From Microbacterium sp. Clip185 (lineage in GTDB: Bacteria > Actinomycetota > Actinomycetes > Actinomycetales > Microbacteriaceae): 64,000 nucleotides of DNA. Made by a program: the position numbers and the translations under genes. A model generated the notes under the pieces. That model saw only the letters and a program-made list of their open reading frames with translations, was not told the origin of the DNA and did no database searches. The stretch is taken from contig NZ_CP117996.1 of NCBI RefSeq assembly GCF_028743715.1, forward strand, positions 1,240,001-1,304,000, in the 5' to 3' direction. The stretch's first letter is position 1. Every line of letters begins with the position of its first letter. Shown here one piece after another: positions 49,597 through 58,215 of this stretch.

Positions 49597-51432
49597 TCAG
49601 GGGAGCGGGACGTTCTGCGTCGTCTCCTCGGGCGCCCGGTAGAGCTTCTCCACGTCGTCGGCGAAGTCCGCGAGGATCACGTTGCGCTTGATCGAGAGCT
49701 TGGGAGTCAGGTGGCCGCTGGCCTCCGTCCACTCGGTGGGCAGGATGACGAACTTGCGGATCGACTCCGCGCGCGAGACGCCCGCGTTCGCCTTGTCGAT
49801 GGCCTGCTGAACCTCGGCGCGGACCGCGGGGTCCTGCGCGGCCTGGGCGAGGGTGAGGTCCTTGGCGCGGCCGTTGTTCTCCAACCACGTCGGCAGCATC
49901 TCGGGATCCAGGGTGACCAGGGCCGAGATGAACGGCTTCTGGTCGCCCACGACGACGACCTGCCCGATGATCGGGTTGGCGCGGATCGGGTCCTCGAGGG
50001 CTGCGGGCGCCACGTTCTTGCCACCCGCGGTGACGATGATCTCCTTCTTACGACCGGTGATGGTCAGGTAGCCGTCCTCGTCGAGCGAGCCGAGGTCTCC
50101 GGTCTTGAACCAGTCGCCGTCGAACGCCGCCGCCGTCGCTTCCGGGTTCTGCCAGTACTCCTTGAAGACGTTCACGCCGCGCACCTGGATCTCGCCGTCC
50201 TCGGCGAGCCGGATTCCCACTCCGGGAATCGCCGGGCCGACGGTGCCGATCTTCGATCGCGAGGCGAGGTTCACCGTTGCGGGTGCGGTGGTCTCGGTCA
50301 GGCCGTATCCCTCGAGGATGTGCACCCCGAGGCTGTGGAAGAAGTGGCCGAGGCGAGGACCGAGCGGTGCGGAGCCCGACACGGCGTAGCGCACCTGGCC
50401 TCCCATCGCGTCGCGCAGCTTGCTGTAGACGAGCTTGTCGAACAGCGCGAACTTGATCTTCATCCCCAGCGGGATGCGGCGCCCGTCCTGCAGGTAGGCG
50501 GAGTGGTCGATCGCCACTTGGGCCGCCGCGCGGAAGATCTTCCCCTTGCCGCCGGCCTCGGCCTTCTGCTCCGCGGAGTTGTACACCTTCTCGAACACGC
50601 GCGGCACGGCGAGCAGGAAGGTCGGCTTGAAGGAGCCGAGGGCAGGCAGAAGCTGCTTCGTGTCGGGCTGGTGACCCGTCTTCACGCCCGCGTGGATGTT
50701 GAGGATCGAGATGAAGCGCGCGAACACGTGCGCCGTCGTGATGAACAGGACGGTGGAGGCTCCCGGCGTGTTGACGACCTCTTTCAGCGACGTGGCGGAG
50801 TTGCGTGCGAGCTCGACGAAGTTGCCGTGCGTGAGCACGCATCCCTTCGGCCTTCCGGTCGATCCCGAGGTGTAGATCAGCGTCGCGATGTCGGAGGACT
50901 CTGCGAGGGTGCGTCGGCGCTGGATCTCCTCGTCGGGAACGGCGGAGCCGGCCGTGATCATCGTGTCCAGGTCGCCCGCGTGCATCTGCCAGGTCGAGCG
51001 TACGAGCGGGAGCTTGTCCCGCACCTCGCCGAGACGTGCCGCGTGCTCCGCCGTCTCGACCACGCAGGCGACGGCGCCCGAGTCGGACAGGATCCACTCG
51101 ATCTGGCTGGGAGAGCTCGTCTCGTAGATCGGCACCATCACGGCGCCCGCGTAGAACAGTGCGAAGTCGACCAGAGTCCAGTCGTAGGTCGTGCGGGCGA
51201 GGAAGCCCACCTTGTCGCCCGGGGCGACACCCGCCGAGACGAAGCCCTTCGCGAGTGCGACGACTTGCCGCTCGAACTCGTGGGCGGTGATCTCGCGCCA
51301 GCCGTCGCCGTCCGGGACGGCGAACAGGGCGCGGTCCGGGGTGGCGAGCACGCGGTCCACGAGCAGGTCGCTCACGTTGGCGTGCGGGTCGGCGGGGACG
51401 ATCGCGGGCACTTCGAACACTGTTGCGCTCAT
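49597..51432 (-). CDS. Long-chain fatty-acid-CoA ligase (FadD15-like)
   Basis: A 611-residue adenylate-forming enzyme that activates fatty acids with ATP and CoA. The AMP-binding core is seen as TLIYTSGSTGRPKGCVLTHG near residue 180, EGYGLTETTAP near 375 and TGDLGSLDEDGYLTITGRKK near 450. Family length is usual. GAAGGAG lies 9 bases before the ATG and TAGACT is a likely -10 near 51473. Gene order (fadD15-like, glucokinase, plsC, aroG) resembles the M. tuberculosis Rv2187-Rv2178c region. Confidence 0.92.
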   Translation of the reverse strand: MSATVFEVPAIVPADPHANVSDLLVDRVLATPDRALFAVPDGDGWREITAHEFERQVVALAKGFVSAGVAPGDKVGFLARTTYDWTLVDFALFYAGAVMVPIYETSSPSQIEWILSDSGAVACVVETAEHAARLGEVRDKLPLVRSTWQMHAGDLDTMITAGSAVPDEEIQRRRTLAESSDIATLIYTSGSTGRPKGCVLTHGNFVELARNSATSLKEVVNTPGASTVLFITTAHVFARFISILNIHAGVKTGHQPDTKQLLPALGSFKPTFLLAVPRVFEKVYNSAEQKAEAGGKGKIFRAAAQVAIDHSAYLQDGRRIPLGMKIKFALFDKLVYSKLRDAMGGQVRYAVSGSAPLGPRLGHFFHSLGVHILEGYGLTETTAPATVNLASRSKIGTVGPAIPGVGIRLAEDGEIQVRGVNVFKEYWQNPEATAAAFDGDWFKTGDLGSLDEDGYLTITGRKKEIIVTAGGKNVAPAALEDPIRANPIIGQVVVVGDQKPFISALVTLDPEMLPTWLENNGRAKDLTLAQAAQDPAVRAEVQQAIDKANAGVSRAESIRKFVILPTEWTEASGHLTPKLSIKRNVILADFADDVEKLYRAPEETTQNVPLP

Positions 51433-51603
51433 GTCGGCAGCTCCTTCGGTACCGTACGGGTTGCTATGAGACGCAAGTCTACGCATGCGTGGAACTGAGT
51501 CCCACAGTTCGAATGCTCTCGAGGAGTTGTTCCGGCCCCGCGGAAGGCGAGCTGTCGTGCGCCGACTAAGCTTCTGGAGGCCTTACCGGACGAAGGGACG
51601 ACA

Positions 51604-52554
51604 GTGTTCGCAGTGGGAATCGACATCGGCGGAACCAAGATCGCCGGTGGCGTGGTCGATGACCGGGGCACGATCGTCCGCAGGGCGCGAGTCGCCACTC
51701 CCACGGACGTCGCGCAGATCGAGGTCGCCGTGGCCGAGATGATCACGGAACTGTCGGCGGGCGAGCAGCTCGTCGCCGGTGTCGCAGCGGCGGGTTTCAT
51801 CGATCGGGACCGTTCGACGGTCTACTTCGCCCCGAACATCGCCTGGCGCGACGAGCCGCTGCGCGAACGGATCGAGCAGCGCACCGGCGTGCGCGTGCAC
51901 ATCGAGAACGATGCGAACGCGGCCGGGTGGGCCGAGTACCGTTTCGGTGCGGGCGAAGACCTTCGCGACGTGGTCATGCTCACGCTCGGCACGGGTGTCG
52001 GCGGGGCCGTCGTCGTCGACGGCAATCTGCTCTCGGGTGGTCACGGTGTGGCTGCGGAGCTCGGCCACATGCGTCTGGTGCCCGAGGGGCGCACCTGCGG
52101 ATGCGGTCAGCGCGGCTGCCTCGAGGTGTACGGCTCGGGCCGTGCGCTTCAGCTCGAGGCTCGTGAGATCGCGGTCGACGCGGAGTTCGGCATCGGCTCG
52201 CGCCTGGCAGCGGCATCCCGCGAGGAGGGCGGGCTCACCGGCGCCGCCATCTCGCGCCTCGTCCAGGACGGCGACCCCGGTGCGCTCGAGGCGCTGCGAC
52301 GCATCGCGGTGGCCGTCGGCACGGCCTGTGGCGGACTCGCCGCCATCCTCGATCCGGAACGCTTCGTCATCGGCGGGGGAGTGTCTCAACTCGGCGATGT
52401 GCTGCTGGAGCCGATGCGGGAGGCCTTCGCTGCCGCGATGCCCGCGTATGGTTATCGTCCGGTCGCCGATTTCCAGGTGGCCCGTCTCACGAACGACGCC
52501 GGCGTCATCGGTGTCGCGGATCTGGCTCGACGTCGGGCGGTCGCAGGGGGCTGA
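51604..52554 (+). CDS. ROK family glucokinase
   Basis: A 316-residue sugar kinase of the ROK family. The ATP motif DIGGTKIAGG is at residues 6-15, the catalytic and sugar residues are in ENDANAAGWAEY near 102, and the zinc motif CGCGQRGCLE is near residue 162. Most likely glucokinase. Starts at GTG 51604 with AAGGGACG upstream and a TAAGCT -10 near 51567. It is the first of a rightward group followed by plsC after two bases. Confidence 0.9.
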   Translation: MFAVGIDIGGTKIAGGVVDDRGTIVRRARVATPTDVAQIEVAVAEMITELSAGEQLVAGVAAAGFIDRDRSTVYFAPNIAWRDEPLRERIEQRTGVRVHIENDANAAGWAEYRFGAGEDLRDVVMLTLGTGVGGAVVVDGNLLSGGHGVAAELGHMRLVPEGRTCGCGQRGCLEVYGSGRALQLEAREIAVDAEFGIGSRLAAASREEGGLTGAAISRLVQDGDPGALEALRRIAVAVGTACGGLAAILDPERFVIGGGVSQLGDVLLEPMREAFAAAMPAYGYRPVADFQVARLTNDAGVIGVADLARRRAVAGG

Positions 52555-52556
52555 CA

Positions 52557-53279
52557 ATGTTCTACTGGCTGATGAAGTACATCGTGATCGGGCCGATCGT
52601 GAAGGCGATCTTCCGACCGTGGATCGTGGGCCGGCGCAACATCCCCGCAACGGGCGCGGCCATCCTCGCCAGCAACCATCTCTCCTTCGCGGACTCGATC
52701 TTCCTGCCGCTGATGATCGACCGGCCGATGACCTTCCTCGCCAAGAGCGACTACTTCACCGGGCGTGGCATCAAGGGCTGGGCCACCCGCATGTTCTTCA
52801 AGGCGACGGGACAGATCCCGATCGACCGATCGGGCGGCAAGGCCTCCGAAGGCTCTCTCAACACGGGTCTGCAGGTGCTCGGGCGCGGTGATCTGCTGGG
52901 CATCTACCCCGAGGGCACCCGCAGCCCCGACGGACGCCTCTACCGGGGCCGCACGGGGATCGCGCGCATGGCGCTGGAGGCCCGCGTTGCCGTCATCCCC
53001 GTCGTCATGGTGGACACCGACACGGTGATGCCGATCGGTCAGCGTCTTCCCCGGATCGGTCGCGTCGGCATCGTGATCGGCGAACCGCTCGACTTCTCCC
53101 GGTTCGCGGGCATGGAGGGCGACCGTTACGTCCTGCGTTCGGTCACCGACGAGATCATGGTCGCGTTGCAGCGCCTGGGTGCGCAGCGTTACGACGATGT
53201 GTACGCCTCCACGGTCAAGGACCGACTGGCGACGTCCTCGACGCAAGGGATCGACACGCCCGCGGCGTCGCTAGACTGA
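52557..53279 (+). CDS. plsC: 1-acyl-sn-glycerol-3-phosphate acyltransferase
   Basis: A 240-residue phospholipid acyltransferase. The catalytic motif NHLSFADS is near residue 40, the second motif with GGKASEGS near 97, and YPEGTRSPDG near 117. It makes phosphatidic acid at the membrane. It follows the glucokinase by two bases and corresponds in position to Rv2182c. The leaderless -10 element of aroG overlaps its last two codons and stop. Confidence 0.92.
   Translation: MFYWLMKYIVIGPIVKAIFRPWIVGRRNIPATGAAILASNHLSFADSIFLPLMIDRPMTFLAKSDYFTGRGIKGWATRMFFKATGQIPIDRSGGKASEGSLNTGLQVLGRGDLLGIYPEGTRSPDGRLYRGRTGIARMALEARVAVIPVVMVDTDTVMPIGQRLPRIGRVGIVIGEPLDFSRFAGMEGDRYVLRSVTDEIMVALQRLGAQRYDDVYASTVKDRLATSSTQGIDTPAASLD
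53272..53277 (+). promoter_or_regulatory. -10 element TAGACT of aroG
   Basis: TAGACT ends within the plsC stop region and lies 6 bases before ATG 53284. aroG can therefore be transcribed separately as a leaderless mRNA. Confidence 0.6.
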
Positions 53280-53283
53280 GCGA

Positions 53284-54621
53284 ATGCCCCACAGCTTGGA
53301 CCCGCTCGATCACTGGCGCTCACTGCCGATCAAGCAGCAGCCCTCCTGGCCCGACGCCGACGCTGTCGCTGCCGTCTCGGCCGAACTCGCCACCCTCCCT
53401 CCCCTCGTCTTCGCCGGTGAGGTCGACCGCCTTCGCGACCGCCTCGCGACGGCGGCATCCGGACGCGCCTTCCTCCTGCAGGGCGGCGACTGCGCCGAGA
53501 CGTTCGCCGGTGCGACCGCCGAGCAGATCCGCAACCGCATCAAGACGCTGCTGCAGATGGCGGTGGTGCTGACCTACGGCGCGTCGATGCCGGTCGTGAA
53601 GATGGGGCGTATGGCGGGGCAGTTCGCCAAGCCGCGCTCGAGCGACACCGAGACGCGCGGCGACGTCACGCTGCCGGCGTACCGCGGCGACATCGTCAAC
53701 GGCTACGACTTCACCGAGGGCTCGCGCACCGCCGACCCTCGTCGTCTCGAGAAGGCGTACCACACGGCCGCCTCGACGCTGAACCTCATCCGCGCGTTCA
53801 CCCAGGGAGGGTTCGCCGACCTGCGCGAGGTCCACAGTTGGAATCGCGGTTTCGCCGAGAACCCGGCCAACCAGCGCTACGAGGGCCTGGCTGCGGAGAT
53901 CGACCGTGCCATCAAGTTCATGGAGGCCGCCGGAGCCGACTTCGACGAGCTGCGACACGTCGAGTTCTACACGGGCCACGAAGGTCTGCTCATGGACTAC
54001 GAGCGACCCCTGACCCGCATCGACTCCCGCACCGGCACGCCGTACAACACCTCGGCCCACTTCCTGTGGATCGGGGAGCGCACGCGCGATCTCGACGGTG
54101 CGCACGTCGACTACTTCTCGAAGATCCGCAACCCCATCGGTGTGAAGCTCGGTCCTTCGACGACGCCCGAGACCGCGCTGGCGCTCATCGACAAGCTCGA
54201 CCCCGAGCGGGAGCCCGGCCGCCTCACCTTCATCACGCGGATGGGTGCGGGAAAGATCCGCGACGCACTGCCTCCGCTGCTGGAGGCCGTGAAGGATGCA
54301 GGTGCCACGCCGCTGTGGGTTACCGACCCGATGCACGGCAACGGCATCACCACGCCCACCGGATACAAGACGCGTCGCTTCGACGACGTGGTCGACGAGG
54401 TGCGCGGCTTCTTCGAGGCGCACCGCGCGACTGGTACGCACCCCGGTGGCATCCACGTCGAGCTCACCGGCGACGACGTGACCGAATGCCTGGGCGGTTC
54501 GGAGATGATCGACGAGGCCACTCTGGCGACCCGCTACGAGAGCCTGTGCGATCCGCGCCTGAACCACATGCAGAGCCTGGAGCTCGCCTTCCTCGTTGCC
54601 GAGGAGCTCGAGAAGCGCTGA
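53284..54621 (+). CDS. aroG: Class II DAHP synthase
   Basis: A 445-residue plant-type 3-deoxy-D-arabino-heptulosonate 7-phosphate synthase, first step of the shikimate pathway. Characteristic stretches are LLQGGDCAETFAG near residue 60, GRMAGQFAKPRS near 110 and RTADPRRLEKAYHTAA near 150; GVKLGPSTTPE and DPMHGNGI near 285 and 345 line the active site. Start supported by the TAGACT element. M. tuberculosis AroG lies in the same place relative to pknL. A hairpin follows the stop. Confidence 0.95.
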   Translation: MPHSLDPLDHWRSLPIKQQPSWPDADAVAAVSAELATLPPLVFAGEVDRLRDRLATAASGRAFLLQGGDCAETFAGATAEQIRNRIKTLLQMAVVLTYGASMPVVKMGRMAGQFAKPRSSDTETRGDVTLPAYRGDIVNGYDFTEGSRTADPRRLEKAYHTAASTLNLIRAFTQGGFADLREVHSWNRGFAENPANQRYEGLAAEIDRAIKFMEAAGADFDELRHVEFYTGHEGLLMDYERPLTRIDSRTGTPYNTSAHFLWIGERTRDLDGAHVDYFSKIRNPIGVKLGPSTTPETALALIDKLDPEREPGRLTFITRMGAGKIRDALPPLLEAVKDAGATPLWVTDPMHGNGITTPTGYKTRRFDDVVDEVRGFFEAHRATGTHPGGIHVELTGDDVTECLGGSEMIDEATLATRYESLCDPRLNHMQSLELAFLVAEELEKR

Positions 54622-54626
54622 GCCCG

Positions 54627-54670
54627 AACGCGAGAGCCGCCCTGCATCCGTGCCGGGCGGCTCTCGCGTT
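54627..54670. terminator. 16-bp hairpin terminator between aroG and pknL
   Basis: Arms at 54627-54642 and 54655-54670 pair perfectly over 16 bases with a 12-base loop, and TTTCG follows on the plus strand. It lies between convergent genes, so it can serve both. Confidence 0.7.
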
Positions 54671-54711
54671 TCGTGCGAAGGCAGCGGTGTTCGGGCTGCG
54701 GGGTCGAGAGG

Positions 54712-56667
54712 TCAGAGCGACGGTGTGAGGGTGACGGTGCTGCCCTTCGGGGCCGTCGTGCCGGCCTTCGGGTTACTCGCCTTCACCTTGTAGACGTCCC
54801 AGTACTTGAAGCCCAGCGGAAGATTGCCGTCCTCTATACCGGCGTTGACCTCGAAACCGCGTGCTTCCAGCGCCTTCACTGCGTCACGGATGCTCATTCC
54901 CACGATGTTCGCCGGGATCTCGACCGGCTCCGGGCCATCGGACACGATCAGCGTCACGGTTTCTCCGGGCCGCCAGTTCCCCCCGCTGGGGTTGTCGCCG
55001 ATCGCGATCACGCGTCCCTTGTCGACGCTGTCCGAGTACTGCGTGGGGCGCTCGGAGGATACGTCGAGACCGACACTCTTAAGGGTCTTCTCGGCATCAT
55101 TCGGGTTCATTCCGGAGACGTCCGGAACCGGGCCGCGCGAGACGGTGAGGCTCGCGCCGTCGCCCTCGTGGAGGGTGCAGCCGTTCGAGCAGTCGACCGC
55201 GTCACCGCCGGCGGCGGGGGAGACCGCCGCCGCGACGACTGTGCCGTCGGCCGCGTCGGTGAACACGTACTGCGGGTCGCCGACCGTGACACGCACCTGC
55301 TGCAAGGCGGCGGTCGCCGCATCCAGCGTCATGCCGGCCAACGCGCCCACATCGTGCGGCTGAGGGCCTTGAGAGATCACCACCCGAACGAGCGAGTCCT
55401 TCTCGACGCGTTCACCGCCTCCGGGCTCGGTGCGGATGACGGCGCCCGCGGCCACATCGAAGCTGTACTCGTCTGCCCGTTCCGCTCGGAGACCCCGGTC
55501 GACGATCTCGGCCTGAGCGGCTTCGAAGCTCTGGCCCTCGAGTGCGGGCACGGCGACGAGCGAGCCGGGGCCGGAGCCGAACCACCAGCCGACGCCGCCC
55601 GCGAGTGCCGCGAGCAGAACCACCAGGGTCAGCAGCCAGGCGCCCTTCGCCGATCGTCGGCGTGCGCGCTGGCGCAGGAGCGTGGCGTTGTCGACATCTT
55701 CGGCGACGGCGGTGGGGCCGGTGCCGCCCAGGGGGAGAGCCTTGGTGAGCTCGCCGGAGTCCAGGCGGTCCTCGATCACGGCGGTGCCCACCGCGAGCGT
55801 GCGCGCGACCTGCGGGGCGATGCCGAGCTCGCGCTCGATCTCGCGCAGGCGCTGCAGCATCTGGTCAGCGTCCACGGGGCGGGCATCGGGGGAGCGCTCC
55901 GTCGCCCACAGCACCAGCTCGTCGAGCTGCTCCGGTACGGCCGGGTTCTTGACGCTCGGGCGAGGAACGGAGTCGGTCGCGTGCTGGTACGCGATCTGCA
56001 TGGGCTGCTCGCCCTTGTACGGCTGTTCGCCGGTGAGCATCTCGTAGAGCAGGATGCCGAGCGCGTAGATGTCGCTGCGGGCGTCGGCGCTGCCGCGGGT
56101 GACGAGCTCGGGCGCGAGGTAGGCGATCGTGCCGAGCAGCATCTGCCCGCTCGCGGTGTTCGCTGTCGTGGCGCGGGCGAGGCCGAAGTCCCCGATCTTG
56201 ATGCGCCCGTCCTCGGCGAGGAGCACGTTCTCCGGCTTGACGTCGCGGTGCACGATGCCGGCGCGGTGCGCGGCGGCCAGACCCGACAGCACCGCATCCA
56301 TGATCGTGATGGTCTGTGGGACCGGGATGCGGCGCTGCTCCTTCATGAGCTCGCGCAACGTGATTCCCGGCAGGTACTCCATGACGAGATACGCCATGTC
56401 GCTGTCCTGGCCCTGGTCGAACACGTTCACCACGTGCGGATCGGCGAGCCGCGCGGCCGCGCGTGCCTCCTGGATGAACCGACTCTGGAAGACGGTGTCG
56501 TCGCTGAGGTGGCCGTGCATGACCTTGAGTGCCACGCGCCGTTCCAGGCGAAGATCGGTCGCGACATAGACGGTGGCCATGCCGCCGCGCGCGATCCGCG
56601 AGCGCACGCGATACCGGCCGTCGACGAGACGGCCGATCAGCGGGTCCGTGCGCTGGCTCGTGCTCAC
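54712..56667 (-). CDS. pknL: Ser/Thr protein kinase with PASTA domains (PknL-type)
   Basis: A 651-residue membrane kinase. The kinase domain (about 15-275) has the Gly loop ARGGMATVY, ALKVMHG Lys, catalytic HRDVKPEN, DFGLA and an activation loop rich in Thr/Ser (TTANTASGQM). A juxtamembrane linker leads to one helix (about 345-366) and four PASTA repeats outside the cell, which sense muropeptides. By position beside a Rv2175c homolog and aroG it matches PknL; corynebacterial PknL also has PASTA domains, whereas I recall the tuberculosis protein lacks them. GTG start 6 bases after TAGACT. Confidence 0.92.
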   Translation of the reverse strand: MSTSQRTDPLIGRLVDGRYRVRSRIARGGMATVYVATDLRLERRVALKVMHGHLSDDTVFQSRFIQEARAAARLADPHVVNVFDQGQDSDMAYLVMEYLPGITLRELMKEQRRIPVPQTITIMDAVLSGLAAAHRAGIVHRDVKPENVLLAEDGRIKIGDFGLARATTANTASGQMLLGTIAYLAPELVTRGSADARSDIYALGILLYEMLTGEQPYKGEQPMQIAYQHATDSVPRPSVKNPAVPEQLDELVLWATERSPDARPVDADQMLQRLREIERELGIAPQVARTLAVGTAVIEDRLDSGELTKALPLGGTGPTAVAEDVDNATLLRQRARRRSAKGAWLLTLVVLLAALAGGVGWWFGSGPGSLVAVPALEGQSFEAAQAEIVDRGLRAERADEYSFDVAAGAVIRTEPGGGERVEKDSLVRVVISQGPQPHDVGALAGMTLDAATAALQQVRVTVGDPQYVFTDAADGTVVAAAVSPAAGGDAVDCSNGCTLHEGDGASLTVSRGPVPDVSGMNPNDAEKTLKSVGLDVSSERPTQYSDSVDKGRVIAIGDNPSGGNWRPGETVTLIVSDGPEPVEIPANIVGMSIRDAVKALEARGFEVNAGIEDGNLPLGFKYWDVYKVKASNPKAGTTAPKGSTVTLTPSL

Positions 56668-56673
56668 GGTGAG

Positions 56674-56679
56674 AGTCTA
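56674..56679 (-). promoter_or_regulatory. -10 element TAGACT of pknL
   Basis: TAGACT on the minus strand is 6 bases before GTG 56667; the kinase mRNA would be leaderless. Confidence 0.55.
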
Positions 56680-56736
56680 CGGAGCGGTCGCTGTGAGCTC
56701 CGGCAGCGGCTCACCGCTGATCCGGCTCCTTGGGCT

Positions 56737-57705
56737 CTACCCGAGGGCGGCCAGCCAGGCGAGAGCTGGCTGTTCCCAGCGGGCATAACGATCCGGATAC
56801 GCCGAGATCTGCACCGCCTGCGCGGCATCCGCGTAGCTCATCGACTCCCAGCCGGGGATATCGAGGAGGCCGCGGGTGCGAGTGCCGTTGGGGTCGGTGG
56901 GGCCGCCGAAGAACGCGCGGGTCGCGCGCTCCGCGTCGCGCACCTCCTCCACCGTGCCCCACCCGGTGGAGGGACGCTGCTGGAAGAGGCCCTGAGAATC
57001 GCGGTCGCCCCAGTCGAGGTTGCGCAGCCACGACTCTTGCATGGCGGTGCCGAGCGCGATGGCGATGCCGCGATCGGGGACACCCAGTTCGCGGCCGATG
57101 CGGATGATGGTGCGTGCGTTCTCGGACTGCTCGGCGTCGAGCTCCAGGCCGGTCGCCCCCACGGTGGCCGGTGACGGCGCCGGCGCGGCCGCGGGAGCCG
57201 CCGCGCCCGGCACGGTGATCGTCTGGCCCGGGTAGATGATCGAGTCCCAGGTGAGGCCGTTGGCGGCGAGTACCGCTCCCGCCGTCGAGCCGTGGCGCGC
57301 CGCGATGCCGCTGATCGTGTCTCCGGCGACCACCGTGTATGAGACACCTGTGGCGGGTGCGGGTGCGGGTGCGGGTGCGGGTGCGGCAGCAGGTGCGGGT
57401 GCGGCCGGCGCGACCAGGGTCAGCGTCTGGCCGGGACGGATGATCGAGTTCTCCCACGACAGGCCGTTCCATGCGAGCACATCGGCCGTTGCGAGTGAGT
57501 AGCGTGCGGCGATCGCGGCGACCGATTCTCCGGCCGCGACGGTGTGCGTGGCCGGCGGCGTCTCGGCCGGGCGGGGCACACCCTGGCGCGACGGCTGCGC
57601 CGTGGAAGCGTGCGCGGGCGCGGCGATCAGTGTGAGCGCGACCGTGCTCACGAGGGCGGAGGCGCCGATGACGGCGCGCGGGTGGCGGGAGACGTCCACG
57701 AGCAT
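56737..57705 (-). CDS. Secreted LysM protein with muramidase-like C-terminal domain
   Basis: A 322-residue exported protein. The signal peptide ends near residue 34 (IAAPAHA). Two LysM domains (about 50-95 and 118-160; HTVAAGESVAAIAARY and YTVVAGDTISGIAARH) bind peptidoglycan and are joined by an Ala-Pro linker. The C-terminal domain (about 185-320), with MQESWLRNLDWGDRDSQGLF, looks like a lysozyme or lytic transglycosylase fold with the Glu in MQESW as candidate catalytic residue. GAGAGGA precedes the ATG. It lies next to the PASTA kinase, both dealing with cell wall. Confidence 0.85.
   Translation of the reverse strand: MLVDVSRHPRAVIGASALVSTVALTLIAAPAHASTAQPSRQGVPRPAETPPATHTVAAGESVAAIAARYSLATADVLAWNGLSWENSIIRPGQTLTLVAPAAPAPAAAPAPAPAPAPATGVSYTVVAGDTISGIAARHGSTAGAVLAANGLTWDSIIYPGQTITVPGAAAPAAAPAPSPATVGATGLELDAEQSENARTIIRIGRELGVPDRGIAIALGTAMQESWLRNLDWGDRDSQGLFQQRPSTGWGTVEEVRDAERATRAFFGGPTDPNGTRTRGLLDIPGWESMSYADAAQAVQISAYPDRYARWEQPALAWLAALG
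57353..57404. repeat. Hexanucleotide tandem repeat encoding an Ala-Pro linker
   Basis: GCGGGT is repeated five times exactly at 57353-57382 and continues degenerately to about 57404. On the minus strand this encodes the (Ala-Pro)n linker between the two LysM domains. Copy number may vary between strains and would change linker length by two residues per unit without a frameshift. Confidence 0.85.
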
Positions 57706-57858
57706 GGTCGTCCTCTCTTTCACATCCGGGGGTCTCGCCACCCTGACACGCGTGTGTAGCGAGGTCAACGGAAGTGACGGGTGTGACAGATGAGATCTCT
57801 CCCATCTTTCCGAGCGCGGGCAGCACGGTGCGCTGCGTGCGGATGAGAACATGGACGG

Positions 57859-58203
57859 GTGAGTTCCGACACCCCTGTCCCCACCGAATGGCTGGCACTG
57901 CCCGATCTGGTCGAGCTGACCGGTGAGTCGCTGAGCCGCGTCCGGCGTCTGCTCGACGAGGGCTATCTCATCGGCTCGCGTCGTGAGGGATCCTTCCGCG
58001 TGCCGAGCGTGTTCCTCGTCGACGGCGCTCCGCTGTCGTCGCTGCGCGGCACGATCTTCGCGCTGCGGGATGCGGGGCTGACCGACGAGGAGGCGATCGA
58101 CTGGCTCCTCGCCTACGAGGACTCGATCGGGCAAGCACCCATCACGTCGCTGCTCCAGGGACGCAAGAGCGAAGTGCGTCGCATCGCACGCGCTCTCGGC
58201 TGA
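57859..58203 (+). CDS. Rv2175c family DNA-binding protein
   Basis: A 114-residue protein with a helix-turn-helix (LPDLVELTGESLSRVRRLLD, residues 14-33) and a conserved C-terminal helical region (GLTDEEAIDWLLAYEDSI). In M. tuberculosis Rv2175c is encoded beside pknL and is phosphorylated by it, which lowers its DNA binding. The pairing is preserved here. Starts at GTG 57859; convergent with idsA. Confidence 0.85.
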   Translation: MSSDTPVPTEWLALPDLVELTGESLSRVRRLLDEGYLIGSRREGSFRVPSVFLVDGAPLSSLRGTIFALRDAGLTDEEAIDWLLAYEDSIGQAPITSLLQGRKSEVRRIARALG

Positions 58204-58215
58204 GCTCGGTCGGAC

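Noticed and set aside
57353..57404. CRISPR-like repeat array
   Set aside because: Units are 6 bases, contiguous, without spacers, and encode a protein linker.
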